From assembly GCA_000697665.1 (NCBI GenBank), contig KL197731.1:508810-572809 (forward strand): a stretch of DNA of 64,000 bases, given 5' to 3'. The notes under the pieces are model-generated. The model did not search any database. It was not told where the DNA came from and worked only from the letters and a program-made list of their open reading frames with translations. Each line of letters begins with the position of its first letter. Within the stretch, counting starts at the first letter, position 1. The stretch is from Jaapia argillacea MUCL 33604 (taxonomy: Eukaryota; Basidiomycota; Agaricomycetes; Jaapiales; Jaapiaceae). Positions 12,095 through 23,237 of this stretch are shown piece by piece. A program made the position numbers and the translations under genes.

Positions 12095-13701
12095 ATGCCG
12101 AGGTTTGTCCCAAACCTTCACCCGATCCCCATCCAACCTTACCATGGTTCCAGTCGGTTTCGAGGATTTGCCGGTTTAGAAATTGCTGCCATGCAACAGT
12201 GTCAGGGTAAAGTGGTGGGGGGGGCGAGGATGTGGGAGTTGCGGTAAGGGCGAGTCGTTTTCCTTGTTCCAAACAATGGATCCAGGCCCATCGAGTGCTG
12301 TCCAATTCAAATTTGCATCTCCGTATGTTCTCCTCGACGTAATTACGGTGTCGGAGTTCCTTGTCGACGGCTCGTGCCGAGATCGGGGTCGGCCATGGTA
12401 GGGGTGAAACCGGGAGTATTTGCTGAGGGGTTGGGAGTAGAGCGCTGGAAATAGTGTGAGTGGGGGGGGGATGACAGGGAGCGGATCGCTTCTTACGAGG
12501 TTGATGATCGGCGGGGCATGAGCATGCGAGGTGTCCTCGTTTGTGACAATTCCAGCACTTGGTTTTACAGTGGTAGTGGGAGTCGTCAGTTGTGAGATAG
12601 CGGGGGGGGCAGTTGGCCCAGAGGTTGGTGGGTGACAGGGATGGGAAGGAGGTCCTGGAGCCGGATCCCCATTCCTCGATGGCGCCGACGGGGTTGGGCC
12701 AAACTTCTTCGGAGTCTGCCAGACCAGCTGGGGGCCACTCGTGTTCTCCTCCTTCGGGTTTCCATCTGCCGGTTAGGCTCGGTGTGGAGTAGCGAATTCG
12801 ATTGGAGGGGCATTCATCCAACGATGACGGGGATGAAGGTGGTGGAGCGTCGTAAATCGGTTAGGACGACGTTGTGGAGGATAGGGGGTGCAATGAGGGG
12901 AGGGAGTCGTCGGAGGATGAGACGTTGCTGGGGATTGGTGGTGGGGACACGTGGTCGGCGTGGTGATCCCAGTTGACGTCCATGGCGTCGAGTGGTTGGT
13001 AATCGGATGGGTGGGGGGAGTGTTTGGGTGTTCTGGGGTGGTAGGACAGGCTCCGTGGGGGGTCGTTTATGGGGGCGCGGACAGGACCGAACGTGTCCTG
13101 GACCTCGTATACCATCCCATTGGAGCGGAGGCGGGGGATGATAGCACCCAGGCTGTATGGGTCGGTTTCGACATAGTCGAGGGGGGTGAGTACTGGAGGT
13201 TGGTTGATGGTGATGATGGGGATGGGGAGTATAGGGTGATTTTGTTTTTGGGCCGGTTTGTCCAGTTCGAAGAAGTCCAGGGCACGGGGGCGTCCCATGC
13301 GCACACGTATTTCCTCTGACTGGTTGTGCTTCTGTTCGAGAATCCAGTTCTCGGTGTTGACCAGTTTGGCCTGGGCGAGTATGTTAGATACAAGTCGGCG
13401 CTCGCAGTACTCGATGTGCTCGTGCATCATTACTTTGTTGTCGGCGGTGACGTAGAAGGCTGGGGGGGAAGGGAGATGGATGCTGGGTGTGATGACGACA
13501 GTGAGGGTGTGGAGGATGGCGGCGGTGATCATCTTGATGATGTAAAGCGGGTTGGGGGTGCTTGTTAGGCGAGAGGGGTAATTCGAGTTGCTGGAGTATT
13601 TGCTGGGGAATGGATTTTCGTAGTTTCGCCAGGTGTGCTTTTATACTTTTAGGGTCGGGGTTTTTTGCCATATATTCTGGAAGGTTCGGGAGGCTTTCCA
13701 T
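12093..13701 (-). pseudogene. Extra 3' reading-frame region of element C with a second CCHC knuckle
   Basis: Downstream of the chromodomain there are about 1.6 kb of open minus-strand segments (13384-13701, 12861-13532, 12093-12821) up to the polypurine tract. The last segment contains CWNCHKRGHLACSC (12516-12557, Cx2Cx4Hx4C), a Pro/Ser-rich linker, and a helical, charged C-terminal part (RHRNYVEENIRRCKFEL) that ends just before the LTR. The middle segment is Pro/His-rich and includes a possible helix around VSNILAQAKLVNTENWILEQ. I see no signal peptide, membrane segment or furin-like site, so an envelope role is not supported. Element A has the same arrangement (21601-22825), so this is a family trait and not captured host sequence. 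Function unknown; nucleic-acid binding is inferred from the knuckle. Confidence 0.6.
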
Positions 13702-13779
13702 TGCTGTGCGTCTGGCGGCGATATCTATCCAGAGTCAGGTCCATTCTTCAGGTACTTCGAGTAGTGCGAATGCAAGTTT

Positions 13780-15400
13780 AATCGGTTTGGGGGACTTGGG
13801 GTGTTTCCGATGGAAGATTTTCACCAATTCTGATGAGTTTCGGAGGTTTTTCATATCTTCCCAAGTGTTCTCTGAGTCTGGGTATCCTTTCCATCATACC
13901 AGGTACTTGACGGCCTTTTTCCCTTTTCCAGCGTATTTTGATTGGACGACTTCTTCTACTTCGAATTCTTCTTCTCCAGCGATCAAATCTGGTACGGGTC
14001 TTGGGTAATTTACGCCGTACTCGGTGGTTTCTTTGTACGGGGTTAATAGTCCTGCGTGGAAGACCGGGTGTATTCTCCATGTTTTGGGTAGTTTGAGTCT
14101 GTAGGTTCCGGATCCAACTATGGTTTCTATTTCGAAGGGGCCATGTCGTTTGGGGGCGAGTTTGGCACTGGGATATTCCGTTTTGACGTTTTTTCCTTCT
14201 AGCCAGACTGGATCTCCGATTTTGAAGTCGGTTCCTTTTGTTCCATATTTGTTGTGTTGGCTTTTCATTGCCTCGGCGGCCAGTTTAAGGCATGCTTCGG
14301 CTTCTTCTCTTGACCTCTTGAGTTCTTCCAGTCGCTGTTCGGCTGTTGGGACGTTGGGCGTGGGTCTGAACGATGGTTTGACTCTTGCTTGGTATCCGTG
14401 CATGAGCTCAAAGGGTGTTTTCTTGGTTGCAGAGTGTATGCGTGTATTGTGGGACAGTTCGGCAGCGAATAGAAGCGAGGGCCAGTTGTTTTGGGCTCAG
14501 TTACAATATGCTCGGAGAAATATTTCTAATTCCTGGTTGACTCTCTCTGTGGCTCCGTCGGTTTCTGGATGGTATCCCGTGCTTAGGGCTGATTTGATGT
14601 CTAGTCAGTTAAATATGGCACGTAGGACTTGGGATGTGAATTGGGGTCCTCTATCTGATATCATTTTGTCTGGTAGTCCATACCGCCTGAAAGTACCTTT
14701 GATGAGGATTTCTGCTGTCCCATCGGCGTCTATGGTTTTGCTGCAGGGTGTGAAGACGACGGTTTTGGTAAACCGATCAGTGAGGATGTGGATGGTGTCG
14801 AAGCCATCTACTTCTGGGATACCTGTAATGAAATCTTGAGTTACGATTTCGAAAGGTCGTGTTGGGATTTCTGTCGGGTGTAGTGGTTCTTGTGTTGGGT
14901 TGTTGTTTGGTTTGGTGGATTGGCACGTCGCACATCCTTTGACGTAGTTTCTGATGAATATCGACATGCTGGGCCACCAATAATCTCGTTGTATGATCTC
15001 CAGGGTTTTGTATCTTCCCGGGTGTCCCATTAGGGTGGGATTATGGCACGATTTTACGACTTTCCGTCGTAGGTCCATGTTTTTGGGGACGTATATCTTT
15101 CCTCGATAGAGGATCAATCCGTCCTCCAGGTTCCATTCTTCTAGTCCTTTAGTAAGCGACCGTGGTCCTTGTGTGCAAATGGAGTTTAGTGCGGCTGTGA
15201 CCAATTCGTCCAACTCATTGCTTCTTTGGATTTCCTTCTTTAGATCCGAATCTCCCAATATTTGTACCTGTTTTTCGGGGTTTGTCATTATTATGCTTCG
15301 TATTGCTAGTTGAATATGTCGTGCGACGATGGGGGAGTGTGTTGAGGCGGTTCCTCTTCCAGTGATGTTGATTTGTTGGGCGAAAAGTTGGGGGGCTAGC
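13780..15400 (-). pseudogene. Integrase and chromodomain of element C
   Basis: On the minus strand the HHCC zinc-binding domain reads CHNPTLMGHPGRYKTLEI, then CATCQSTK (about 14890-15060). The catalytic core includes VTQDFITGIPEVDGFD and MISDRGPQFTSQ (about 14600-14870) and continues to about 14400. A GPY/F-like C-terminal module (DPVWLEGKNV, KRHGPFEIETIVGSGTYRLK) lies at about 14080-14230. The chromodomain (EEEFEVEEVVQSKYAGKG, then KYLV) spans about 13800-13990. In this family the chromodomain steers integration toward particular chromatin. Confidence 0.87.
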
Positions 15401-16999
15401 AGGATTCTATCCTGGTTGTCGGAATCCACCCCCTCCTTATGGTCTTGTCGTCTCGAAAGACCGTCAGATTTGTTTGACTTCCCGGGTTTGTGTATTAATT
15501 CGAAATCGAATCTTGTCAGGAATTGGGCCCACCGTGCTTGCCAGCGACTCAGTTTTTGGGCATTTCGAAAGTACTCCAGATTTTTGTGGTCCGTGTAAAT
15601 TTTAATCTGGTGGGTGCATCCCTCCAGGTAATGTCTCCATGCCTCCAAAGAACGTATGATCGCTAGCAGTTCCTTGTCGTAGATGTCGTAATTTCGTTCT
15701 GCGTCCGATAGTGATTTCGATAGGTAAGCGACCGGATGCCATTTCCCATTGTCTTCTAATTGTGTTAGCACAGCGCCCGTGGCGTAGTCGGATGCGTCAC
15801 ATTTGATTTGGAGCGGTTTGGTCGTGTCCGGGGTTACTAACATTGGGGATGAAGTGAACGACGCTTTTAGTTTGTCGAAGGCTTCCTGGCACTTGGTGGT
15901 CCATTCCCATTCGTGTTCCTTTTTGGTTAGTTCGAACAGGGGTTTGGCGATTCTTGAGAAGTCGCGGATGAATCATCGGTAGAAGTTGCAAAATCCTAGG
16001 AAGGATTGGACTTCCTTGACCTTCTTGGGTTCTGGCCACTCCGTGATTCCTGCGACTTTGATCGGATCCATTTCTACCAGATTATGCGAGACCATTAATC
16101 CAAGGTACTCAATTTTGGGGACTTCGAACGTGCATTTCTCTGGCTTCAGGAAGAGATCGTTTTCTTCCAGGATTCTCATGACTTGGTGGAGTATTTTGCG
16201 GTGTTTTGTCATGTCTTGCATGAAGATTAGTATGTCGTCGAGGTAGACTATGACGTGTCCTTCATCGATTAATTCCTTGAATAGTTTGTTCATCATTGTT
16301 TGGAAGGTTGCAGGCGAGTTGGTGAGTCCGAAGAACATTATGCGGGGTTCATACAATCCGCGGTTGGTTTTAAAGGCTGCCTTCCATTCGTCCCCTTCTT
16401 TGATTCGTACGTTGTTATATCCCCATCATAGGTCTAGCCTCGAGTAGATTTTGGCCCCTTTTAGTTTATTGATGAGTTCGGAGATCAGTGGTATCAGGTA
16501 GGTGTTTTTGATGGTCATCGAATTAAGGTATCGGTAGTCCTGCGTTGGCCGGAGTTTCCCATCCTTTTTCTTTACGAAGAAGAAGGGGGAGAATAGTTGG
16601 GACTTCAATGGCCGGATGTACTTCTTCTCCAATTGTTCTTCCAGGAAGGCGTCGAGTTCCTTTTGTTCGGTCGGTGATAGGGGGTACGTTTTGCAGTTAA
16701 TGGGTTTCCATCCTTCTTTTAGTTCTATTGCGTGATCCCATGGCTGTTGTATTGGGTAGCATTCTGATGCCTTTTTCTCAAAGACTTTCTTGTATTTCCA
16801 GTATTCCATAGGTACCATCTCTTCCAGAGTTTTTTCTTTTTGCCCCTGGGCCGCTTTCTCTGCTAGTTTGATAGACTTGTTTCTGTGGGCCCTTGCTGCA
16901 ATGATAGCAGGGTGTTCGTCTTCTTCCGGATCTTCGTCGTCTTCGGGTAATGGGTCTCCCATCAGGGCCTGATGTACTTTGATTCCTTGGTACGTCCAT
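15400..16999 (-). pseudogene. Reverse transcriptase and RNase H of element C
   Basis: On the minus strand RT runs from about 16690 to 16000 with blocks [50 protein letters not shown] and [14 protein letters not shown] (palm motif YLDD near 16230). RNase H covers about 15480-15820 (IKCDASDYATGAVLTQLED, then YDIYDKELLAIIRSLEAW, then IYTDHKNLEYF, then HKPGKSNKSDGLSR). The protein is closely related to that of element A but clearly a different lineage. Confidence 0.88.
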
Positions 17000-17199
17000 G
17001 GTCGTATCTCCTGATCTGGATTTGTAGTTTCGTCTTTGGTCTATAATTCGATCGGAAGTTCTCCTATTTTTCGTGAATTACGTTTCTTGGCTTTGCTTCC
17101 TTTGATCTCAATAGGTTCTGTTTCGTTATCTAGATCTTTCGGGGTTGGTTTGGCTCGTGCAGTGATAGGCCCTTCTTGGATTTGGCATGTGTTGGGGCA

Positions 17200-17670
17200 T
17201 CGGCTAAGATTAATTGTGTAGGTTTGCCAATCTATCTCGGGGTTGTGTTCTAGTAACCAGTCGCTTCCGAGGATGACATTTTCTTTTCCTATGTTTGTTA
17301 CGTAGAATCAGTTGTTTTCCGTGTGGGTTCCTTCTTCCTGTCCGTGAATTCGGACTCCTAGTTCGACGTAGTAGCGGATTTCTCCATTCGCGTTTTCGGA
17401 ATCGTCGACGTTGTGAACTGGGATTTGGGTCGGTAACTTCTGAAGGTTCATTTGTTTTTTGACAGCGTACTCGTAGCTGATTAAGTTTCCAGTGGCCCCG
17501 CTGTCAATCAGGGCTTTGGTGGTGGCGGTTCGATTCTTTCCGATGAGTTCAATCTGGATACGTAGGGACGGGGTCCCTGAATTCTTTAGGGTGGAAATAG
17601 ATAGTAATTTGGGGGTATCCAAGTCTTGGTATTGATTAAATGAATCTCGTTTAACCTTCTCGTTCGCCAC
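17200..17670 (-). pseudogene. Protease region of element C
   Basis: Minus-strand retropepsin. The active-site block TKALIDSGATGNLISYEYA falls near 17460-17520. The second motif, encoded near 17250-17280, reads as a hydrophobic-GSDWLLEHNPEI block. It lies between the Gag knuckle and RT, as in element A. Confidence 0.78.
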
Positions 17671-17684
17671 AGGCGGAAGGTGGT

Positions 17685-19486
17685 TTAAAAATTCAATTTA
17701 GCAAACTCTTCTTTCACTGTTTGTACCACTTCCCATCTGTTATCCTCTGCCGTGTCCTGCAAGAGATTCCTGATCTCTTTTCCCACATCCCTTGGTTCTT
17801 CTTCCTTATCTTCCCCTACTTCGACGACTCTTGCTTGGAAGCACCTTTTGAAGGGTTTCTTTCGTTTGTCCAGGCAGTCGCGAGAGAAGTGTCTGGGTTT
17901 CCTGCAATAGAAGCATGCATGAGTGTCCCTTAACTTCTTGCGTTCTTGATCGTCCAGTCGTCTAAACTGTCCGGTGCGTCGATTCCTTCCAAAGTGGGCG
18001 GCGTCTATGTCCATGGGGACGCCTTCCGATTGGTAAGGGCGTTGGTAGCGGGGGGTGGGGTCGTCACGGTATATAGGTCTGGCCGATCAGAATCTCCAGG
18101 ATTTTTCGGCTGCGGCTTGTTGCCGGAGTAGGTCTTCTTGGATGGCTGCGGCTTTAAAATTGGCGTAATTAGATGGCGGGGTGGGAAGGTGGATGATGGT
18201 GCAGAGGATGTCCCAGTTGAGCCCCTTTTTGAAGTACTCGAGTAGGGCGGCGTCGTTAAACTCCATGTAGCAGGCTAGATCCTCGAATTTGGCAACATAA
18301 TCATCGACGGAGGATCTTCCCTGTTGTAGGTTCTGGATTTGCATTCTTGCGGTTCCTCCTTTGTCTAGCTCTTTGAACGCGTCCTTGACGCGAGCGATGA
18401 ATTTGTCCCATGAGTCCTTGCTTCCATCAGCTTTGGTATAGGGACCGGTGGGTTTCTCGTAGTCCTCGATGTATTTCATTGCCCAGGAACCCGCGGTGCC
18501 CTCCTTCATGAAGGAGAGGGTATAGGCGATCTTGGCACATTCGTTTTTGAAGTCATCTGGGTTGGCTCTGATGTTAAGTTTAACTTCTTGAACGAATTTA
18601 TGAGTCCGTCGGTGATTGCCGGTGAAGACTGATGGTGGGGCGAGTTTAGGTCCCTTGTTGGTAGCACCTGACATGATGTTGATAACGGGGGGTCCGGGTG
18701 GGGGTGGTGGAGGTGGTGGAGGTGGCGGCGGAACAGGAGGGATTTGGGGTTGGGGATTTGGGGTATATACAGGGTAGCTAGGCGGGTCGGGGGGAGGTGC
18801 GTTGTGGACGGGAGCCGCTTCTTCAGAATAGGTTTGCGGGGTAGGAGGGTTCTGTGTTGGGGTGTGTGAATCCTCGGGTTCTTTGGTGATGGGGGCGTTG
18901 GCGGGTTGAGTTTCCGCTTCTTCGGTGGTTGAGTGGTTGTCGTCTGACGCTTCTGGGGCTCGGTAAGATGCTCTAGAAGTAGCTCTAGACACAGCTTCTC
19001 GTAATTCTTGTAGCCCTCGATCACTGCCAACAGATTGCCTGCTGGGTTGCCACAATGGTGGTTTGGGTCGGGGGGTTCCTCCTCCGGATACTCTTTGATA
19101 GGGGTTAGACCACGGGGGTTGAGTGGATGATGACGCAACGAGCGGGGCGGGGGAGGCGATCGGAGGTGATACTGGGCTGGTCGGGGTTTGAACGACTGCG
19201 GGAGGGTTTGGTAATAATTCTGGGTGTATTCGAAGGTATTCGTCGAGAGTGGGAAGATCGGGGTTAAAGGGGAATTTGGTAGGTGTTTCGAAGAGGTTGA
19301 ATTTGCCGCTTTCGTCAAGGACGAAGGCTTGTCGGTTGTAGTAGAAGAGGCCGGTGGCCTGGTTAAAACAGATTTTTGATTTGACATTGTTGGTGTATCT
19401 GCCGTATTTAAGTTCTGCGAAGGTAGGTGCGTGTGTCTTTTCCGGAAGATGGTGTCAGTCGTACTGGGAGACGAAGTTGGGATCAA
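17685..19486 (-). pseudogene. gag of element C
   Basis: Minus-strand Gag. The N-terminal region (about 18700-19486) is Pro/Ser/Thr-rich and includes a long run of prolines near 18690-18730. The capsid core is at about 18110-18660 (PPSVFTGNHRRTHKFVQEVK, then GTAGSWAMKYIEDYE, then IQNLQQGRSSVDDYVAKFED). The CCHC knuckle CFYCRKPRHFSRDC is at 17874-17915. Sequence and order match gag of A at a distance. The protein spans more than one reading frame in this copy. Confidence 0.82.
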
Positions 19487-20067
19487 TTTTGACGAGTGTG
19501 TGAAGGCAGGGGGACTAATTCAATGTGTTGTCGGCGGAGTAGTTCTACTTCTGCTTGTCGGCGTATTCTTTCAATGATGTTGTTGATTCGTGCGCAGAGA
19601 GCGGTTAGGTCGTTTGAAACGATGTTGAGTTGGTGGTGCAGTTGATCGAGTTCTTGGGTGACAAGTAGAAACGCGCTTAGGAAGGTGTCGATGTGGATCC
19701 TGACTTCTGCCAGCTTCGTGATCCGTTAATGGCCTGAAGTAGAGTTAGGATACGTGCAAGCTTGGAGTGTTTCCTGACTTATCGTTCCTTGGGGGATGGT
19801 GCATAGTATTGGGTGGCGACAGGGGATAACGCCGCAGGGGTTTCTAGTTGTGGTCTACCGACAGGGTAAAGGACGTGTGTGGCTCGTCGTTTGACAAACA
19901 CCAGCTGTTTATTGTCAGAGCATTGTACTAGGAATAGGGGTCGGATGTCAATGGTGTCGACAATGCTTGGACGGGGTTCGTTGGTTATGACAATGTGATA
20001 TGATTCCAGGGTGGGTGAGGTCGCAGATCCTGACTGCGTCGGTGTTGTAGGGTGAGTAGGGTGTAGA
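19487..20067 (-). other. 5' leader of element C
   Basis: About 580 bases between the primer site and gag on the minus strand. It shows short open stretches only and no hairpin or hydrophobic frame like those in family A/B. It probably serves as an RNA leader. Confidence 0.5.
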
Positions 20068-20078
20068 AAGCTTGTCCA
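20068..20078 (-). promoter_or_regulatory. Self-priming site (PBS) of element C
   Basis: On the minus strand TGGACAAGCTT begins 2 bases inside the 5' LTR. Its exact complement AAGCTTGTCCA occurs in the LTR at 20246-20256, 33 bases downstream of the TATA box TATATAAGG (20281-20289). The transcript's own 5' end could therefore fold back and prime minus-strand synthesis, as in Tf1-type elements. No tRNA-complementary site was needed or seen. Confidence 0.75.
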
Positions 20079-20080
20079 AG

Positions 20081-20568
20081 TGTTACGAGCGTCTTAGCGT
20101 TAGCGAAGATAGCGAGTAAGGCTTGTAAGTCCTTTGGATACTTCGCTTACCAAGTACTCAGGCTATGACAAGTTGAGGCTGTAGAGGATGACGAACGAGA
20201 GCGAACCAGTTGAAGGGTACAGGCTAAGATGCTGTATTGTTCAAGTGGACAAGCTTAAGAAATACAGGAGGGCGAGAGCACCTTATATACTAGGGCCAGG
20301 AAAGGAGAACATAGTGGAATGGTATAGAAGGCGCTAAGAATAGCATCCCAGGAATGTAAGAGAACATGATAGAAGGATAGAGAATAAGATGGAATGTCCG
20401 GGGACTCGGTAACCGGCTGAGTGTGGTATCGGCTGAGAAGCCGAGTTAATAATAGTACAAGGAGATATAAATAGAACCAGTCCAATGGAAGGCGCGATGG
20501 GATGAGATAAGAATGTCCGAGATAAGATAAGATAACAAAAAATGAAACAGATATACAAAGTCATAACA
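20081..20568 (-). mobile_element. 5' LTR of element C
   Basis: 488 bases, reading TGTTATGACTTTG on the minus strand. It has a TATA box at 20281-20289 (minus-strand TATATAAGG) and a presumed RNA start near 20256. The target duplication CCAAT follows at 20569-20573. Confidence 0.95.
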
Positions 20569-20573
20569 CCAAT

Positions 20574-21604
20574 TCACATTGGCAGTGCTCAAAACTCTTC
20601 TTGATCAATTTGGGGTACGATCAGCCCTCAGTACAGCTTTCCATCCACAGACTGATGGAGCCACAGAAAAAATCAATCAAGAAACAGAAGTCTATCTTCG
20701 AACATTCTGTAATCGAAATCAGAACAATTGGCCATCACTTCTACCAATTGTAGAACTCACTCATAACACACAAACACACTCTGTCACCAAGAAAACCCCA
20801 TTCAAACTAATGCATGGTTTCACACCAAACATCGCCCCATCTCTGAAACCGGCACCAGATGTTCCCTGAGCAGACCTGCGATTAGAACAACTCTGAGAAG
20901 CAAGGAAAGAGGCTGAAGCATGCTTTATCATAGCTGCGGAAGCTATGAAAAAATAACACAACAAGTATGGAGAAAAGGGACCCCAATTTTCGAAAGGAGA
21001 TTACGTTTGGCTAGAAGGAACAAATGTTCGAACCGAATACCCTTCCGCCAAACTATCGCCTAAACGCCATGGGCCCTTCGAAATCGAGACCATCATAGCC
21101 CCCAGAACATATCGATTGAAACTACCGAAAAGATGGAGAATCCACCCAGTGTTTCATGCAGGACTCCTCACTCCATACGTCGAAACTGATGCACATGGAC
21201 CCAACTTCGCCAAACCACTCCCAGATCTAATTGAAGGAGAAGAAGAATTTGAAGTTGAAGAAATCGTTAACTCAAAATACACAAATCAGAAAACCAAAAA
21301 GAATGTCAAATATTTGGTCAAATGGAAAGGCTATCCAGAATCTGATAATACTTGGGAACCAATTGGAAATCTACGCCACGCATCAGAATACATTGAAGAA
21401 TTCCACAAAAAGAACCCCAGATCACCTCGTCCAGCCTCCATTCTACTCGCTGCGTTGAAAATACCGGAAGAGCAGTGGACTCATGCATGGATTGACATGG
21501 AAGTAAACCGTGCCGCAAGGCAATGCTTCCCTACATCCCCAGAATTTTTACCGCAAAATCCCGATCCTAGGAATATAAGAACTCGATTCCTAAACTTCAT
21601 TTGA
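20574..21604 (+). pseudogene. C-terminal integrase and chromodomain of element A
   Basis: Continuation of A's integrase on the far side of element C. The rest of the catalytic core (FGVRSALSTAFHPQTDGATE, about 20615-20680) is followed by helices around NWPSLLPIVELTHNTQTH. The GPY/F-like module (KRHGPFEIETI, YRLKLPK) is at about 21060-21130. The chromodomain runs 21236-21420 (EEEFEVEEIVNSKYTNQ, then VKYLVKWKGYPESDNTWEP) with the aromatic residues expected for histone-tail binding. A short tail follows and the frame closes at 21604. Confidence 0.87.
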
Positions 21605-22825
21605 CAGCATTCCACTGTTCCATTGAAACATCTGTACTCTCGACACTTCCAGTTCACCCACCAGTTAAAAACATGTCTTCCACCTACTCTGACAATGGCT
21701 ACAATGGCAAATCCCCCATCGTCTCGTCGCTCCCATCTCTCATCTCAATTACAACCTCACTCCCAGCCTACGGATCCTCCCGCAAAGAAGAGAACGATGC
21801 CTTTGACAGCATCTATTATAACCCCCCAGCGGAAGTAAAGAGAGAACCACTCTCTTCTCGCATCCCAACTCCCCTCCCTCCTCATATTCTGACCCCCATT
21901 GCCAACCATAAAGCGACCTGTTGAACCGAATCTCCAACCACCACGTCGCCTTCCACTCCTCTCACCGAACCTCCGACTCCAGACAATCTATGGCTCGGTG
22001 CCAATTTCCGCACCTCGTATAATGTATGGGGAAATACCATCAATAATCATAAATCACCATCGCCTTCCCCTCCACCAGTTCGACGATCCGGTCGAGTTCC
22101 ATCGACCAAATGCTGGAATTGCAACAGATTTGGACATGAGAAAAAGGATTGTCCTCGCCCTTGTGCCACCAGACCTCGTCGTTGCCAATGAACCACCAAA
22201 AAACCCCGCTTCCCTACTACACCACCACCTCCTAGTCCCTCCTACCATCCTGAAACTCCCAATTATATTTGAAACCCACAGCTGCTTCCTCCAACCCACA
22301 CTCCGGCTCAATCCCCCATTCATGTCCCGACACCTCCACCTTGCCCTTGGACACCCCCAGCCGTCGTCCCAGCCTATGTTGAACCAGAGGTTGGCCCAGC
22401 CTTCACATGGCCACCTCCCCCTTTAACGAAATATACCACAAGGGGCCCCAATATGACGTTGGCAAACACTTACAACAAACATTTGGCGTTCCTTGATCGG
22501 CAAGAAACTCAGGCTCGTCAAGGAGTCCAAGCGGCATTGGAGTTATGGATGTCTTGGGCAAGACAAAGAGAGCAACATCTTAATATGAGTGCTGGGCGAG
22601 ATTGGCCACAGATCGCCCTCGTATATCGATGAGCTCCCCCTCCACCAAATCAAGACCTTTATATTCCTCGAACTGTCGACTTTAATGGCCCACTTCCGAC
22701 AAACAATATCAAGGCCCAAGTTGACAAGGTGGTCCCGCTTGTGGAAATGCCAGGACCTTCTTGGGATGAATGGAACAAGTTCACTGGATCCCAACAACTT
22801 GCATTTCAGGAGAAATATTGGGCTT
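21601..22825 (+). pseudogene. Extra 3' reading-frame region of element A with a second CCHC knuckle
   Basis: About 1.2 kb between the chromodomain and the polypurine tract. A Pro/Ser-rich N-terminal part is followed by a CCHC knuckle, CWNCNRFGHEKKDC (22111-22152), another Pro-rich linker, and a C-terminal helical part (NTYNKHLAFLDRQETQARQ, ALELWMSWARQREQH) that ends right before the LTR. The order is the same as in element C (12093-13701): Pro-rich, knuckle, Pro-rich, helix, stop, LTR. It is not an envelope gene by any visible sign. It could be a second nucleocapsid-like RNA-binding protein. The copy is broken. Confidence 0.6.
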
Positions 22826-22838
22826 AGAAAGGGGATAG
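22826..22838 (+). promoter_or_regulatory. Polypurine tract of element A
   Basis: AGAAAGGGGATAG directly precedes the 3' LTR at 22839, in the expected position for plus-strand priming. Confidence 0.75.
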
Positions 22839-23232
22839 TGTTACAAACCACGCTTCATCAGGACTATTTTCACTTTTACTTCGCTTTACTTCACTTCATC
22901 ATCTAACTACGGACTACGGACTACGGACTCCTATCTCTTCTGACTCACCTTGACTTCCTACTTCCTCATCATTACTACAGACTTACTCATCATTACTATG
23001 GACTACACTTCTATCCAGTATATATACCTGCCTGTATTCGCTAATATTCCCCATCTTGTTCACTTTGTCAATACAAGTCTTTACTTGTGTTCCTACAAAG
23101 TCCGACTTGGTCACCATCTAGTTTCCTCTCTTTATCATCCTCATACCACCTCACTCTGTGTTGCAACCTAAGTACCATCAGAGAAGTACACTGTCTTGAC
23201 TTCGGTACTTCATTGAAGTAATGACTTTAACA
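22839..23232 (+). mobile_element. 3' LTR of element A
   Basis: 394 bases, TGTTACAAACC ... GACTTTAACA, followed by the target duplication ATTTT at 23233-23237. Over the shared length it differs from the 5' LTR at 13 positions, 12 of them transitions. Confidence 0.93.
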
Positions 23233-23237
23233 ATTTT

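Larger units (their letters stand above)
11593..20568 (-). mobile_element. Ty3/gypsy chromovirus-like retrotransposon C, inserted in A
   Basis: 8976-base element in reverse orientation with two 488-base LTRs (11593-12080 and 20081-20568) and an exact target duplication CCAAT (11588-11592 and 20569-20573). On the minus strand the order is LTR, self-priming site, gag with CCHC knuckle, protease, RT, RNase H, integrase, chromodomain, extra frame with second CCHC knuckle, polypurine tract, LTR. The LTRs differ at only 8 of 488 positions (1.6 percent), so it is a young insertion and younger than its host element A. All eight differences are transitions at CpG sites. It has all parts but is broken, with roughly ten disabling changes. 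It belongs to a different family from A/B but has the same layout. Confidence 0.95.
6058..23232 (+). mobile_element. Ty3/gypsy chromovirus-like retrotransposon A
   Basis: The element is bounded by LTRs at 6058-6421 and 22839-23232 and by an exact 5-base target duplication ATTTT (6053-6057 and 23233-23237). The order of parts is LTR, short leader frame, hairpin, gag with CCHC knuckle, protease, reverse transcriptase, RNase H, integrase, chromodomain, an extra 3' frame with a second CCHC knuckle, polypurine tract, LTR. Integrase is split by element C (11593-20568). Without C the element is about 8.2 kb, long for the family because of the extra 3' frame. The two LTRs differ at 13 of about 355 aligned bases (about 3.7 percent), so A is older than the element inside it. 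It is broken, with roughly half a dozen or more disabling changes besides the insertion. Confidence 0.93.

Noticed and set aside
12093-13701. Envelope gene in element C (and at 21601-22825 in A)
   Set aside because: No signal peptide, membrane segment, cleavage site or glycosylation pattern; a CCHC knuckle is present instead.
12183-19486. Plus-strand open frames across element C
   Set aside because: They mirror the minus-strand coding regions and have no recognisable domain.
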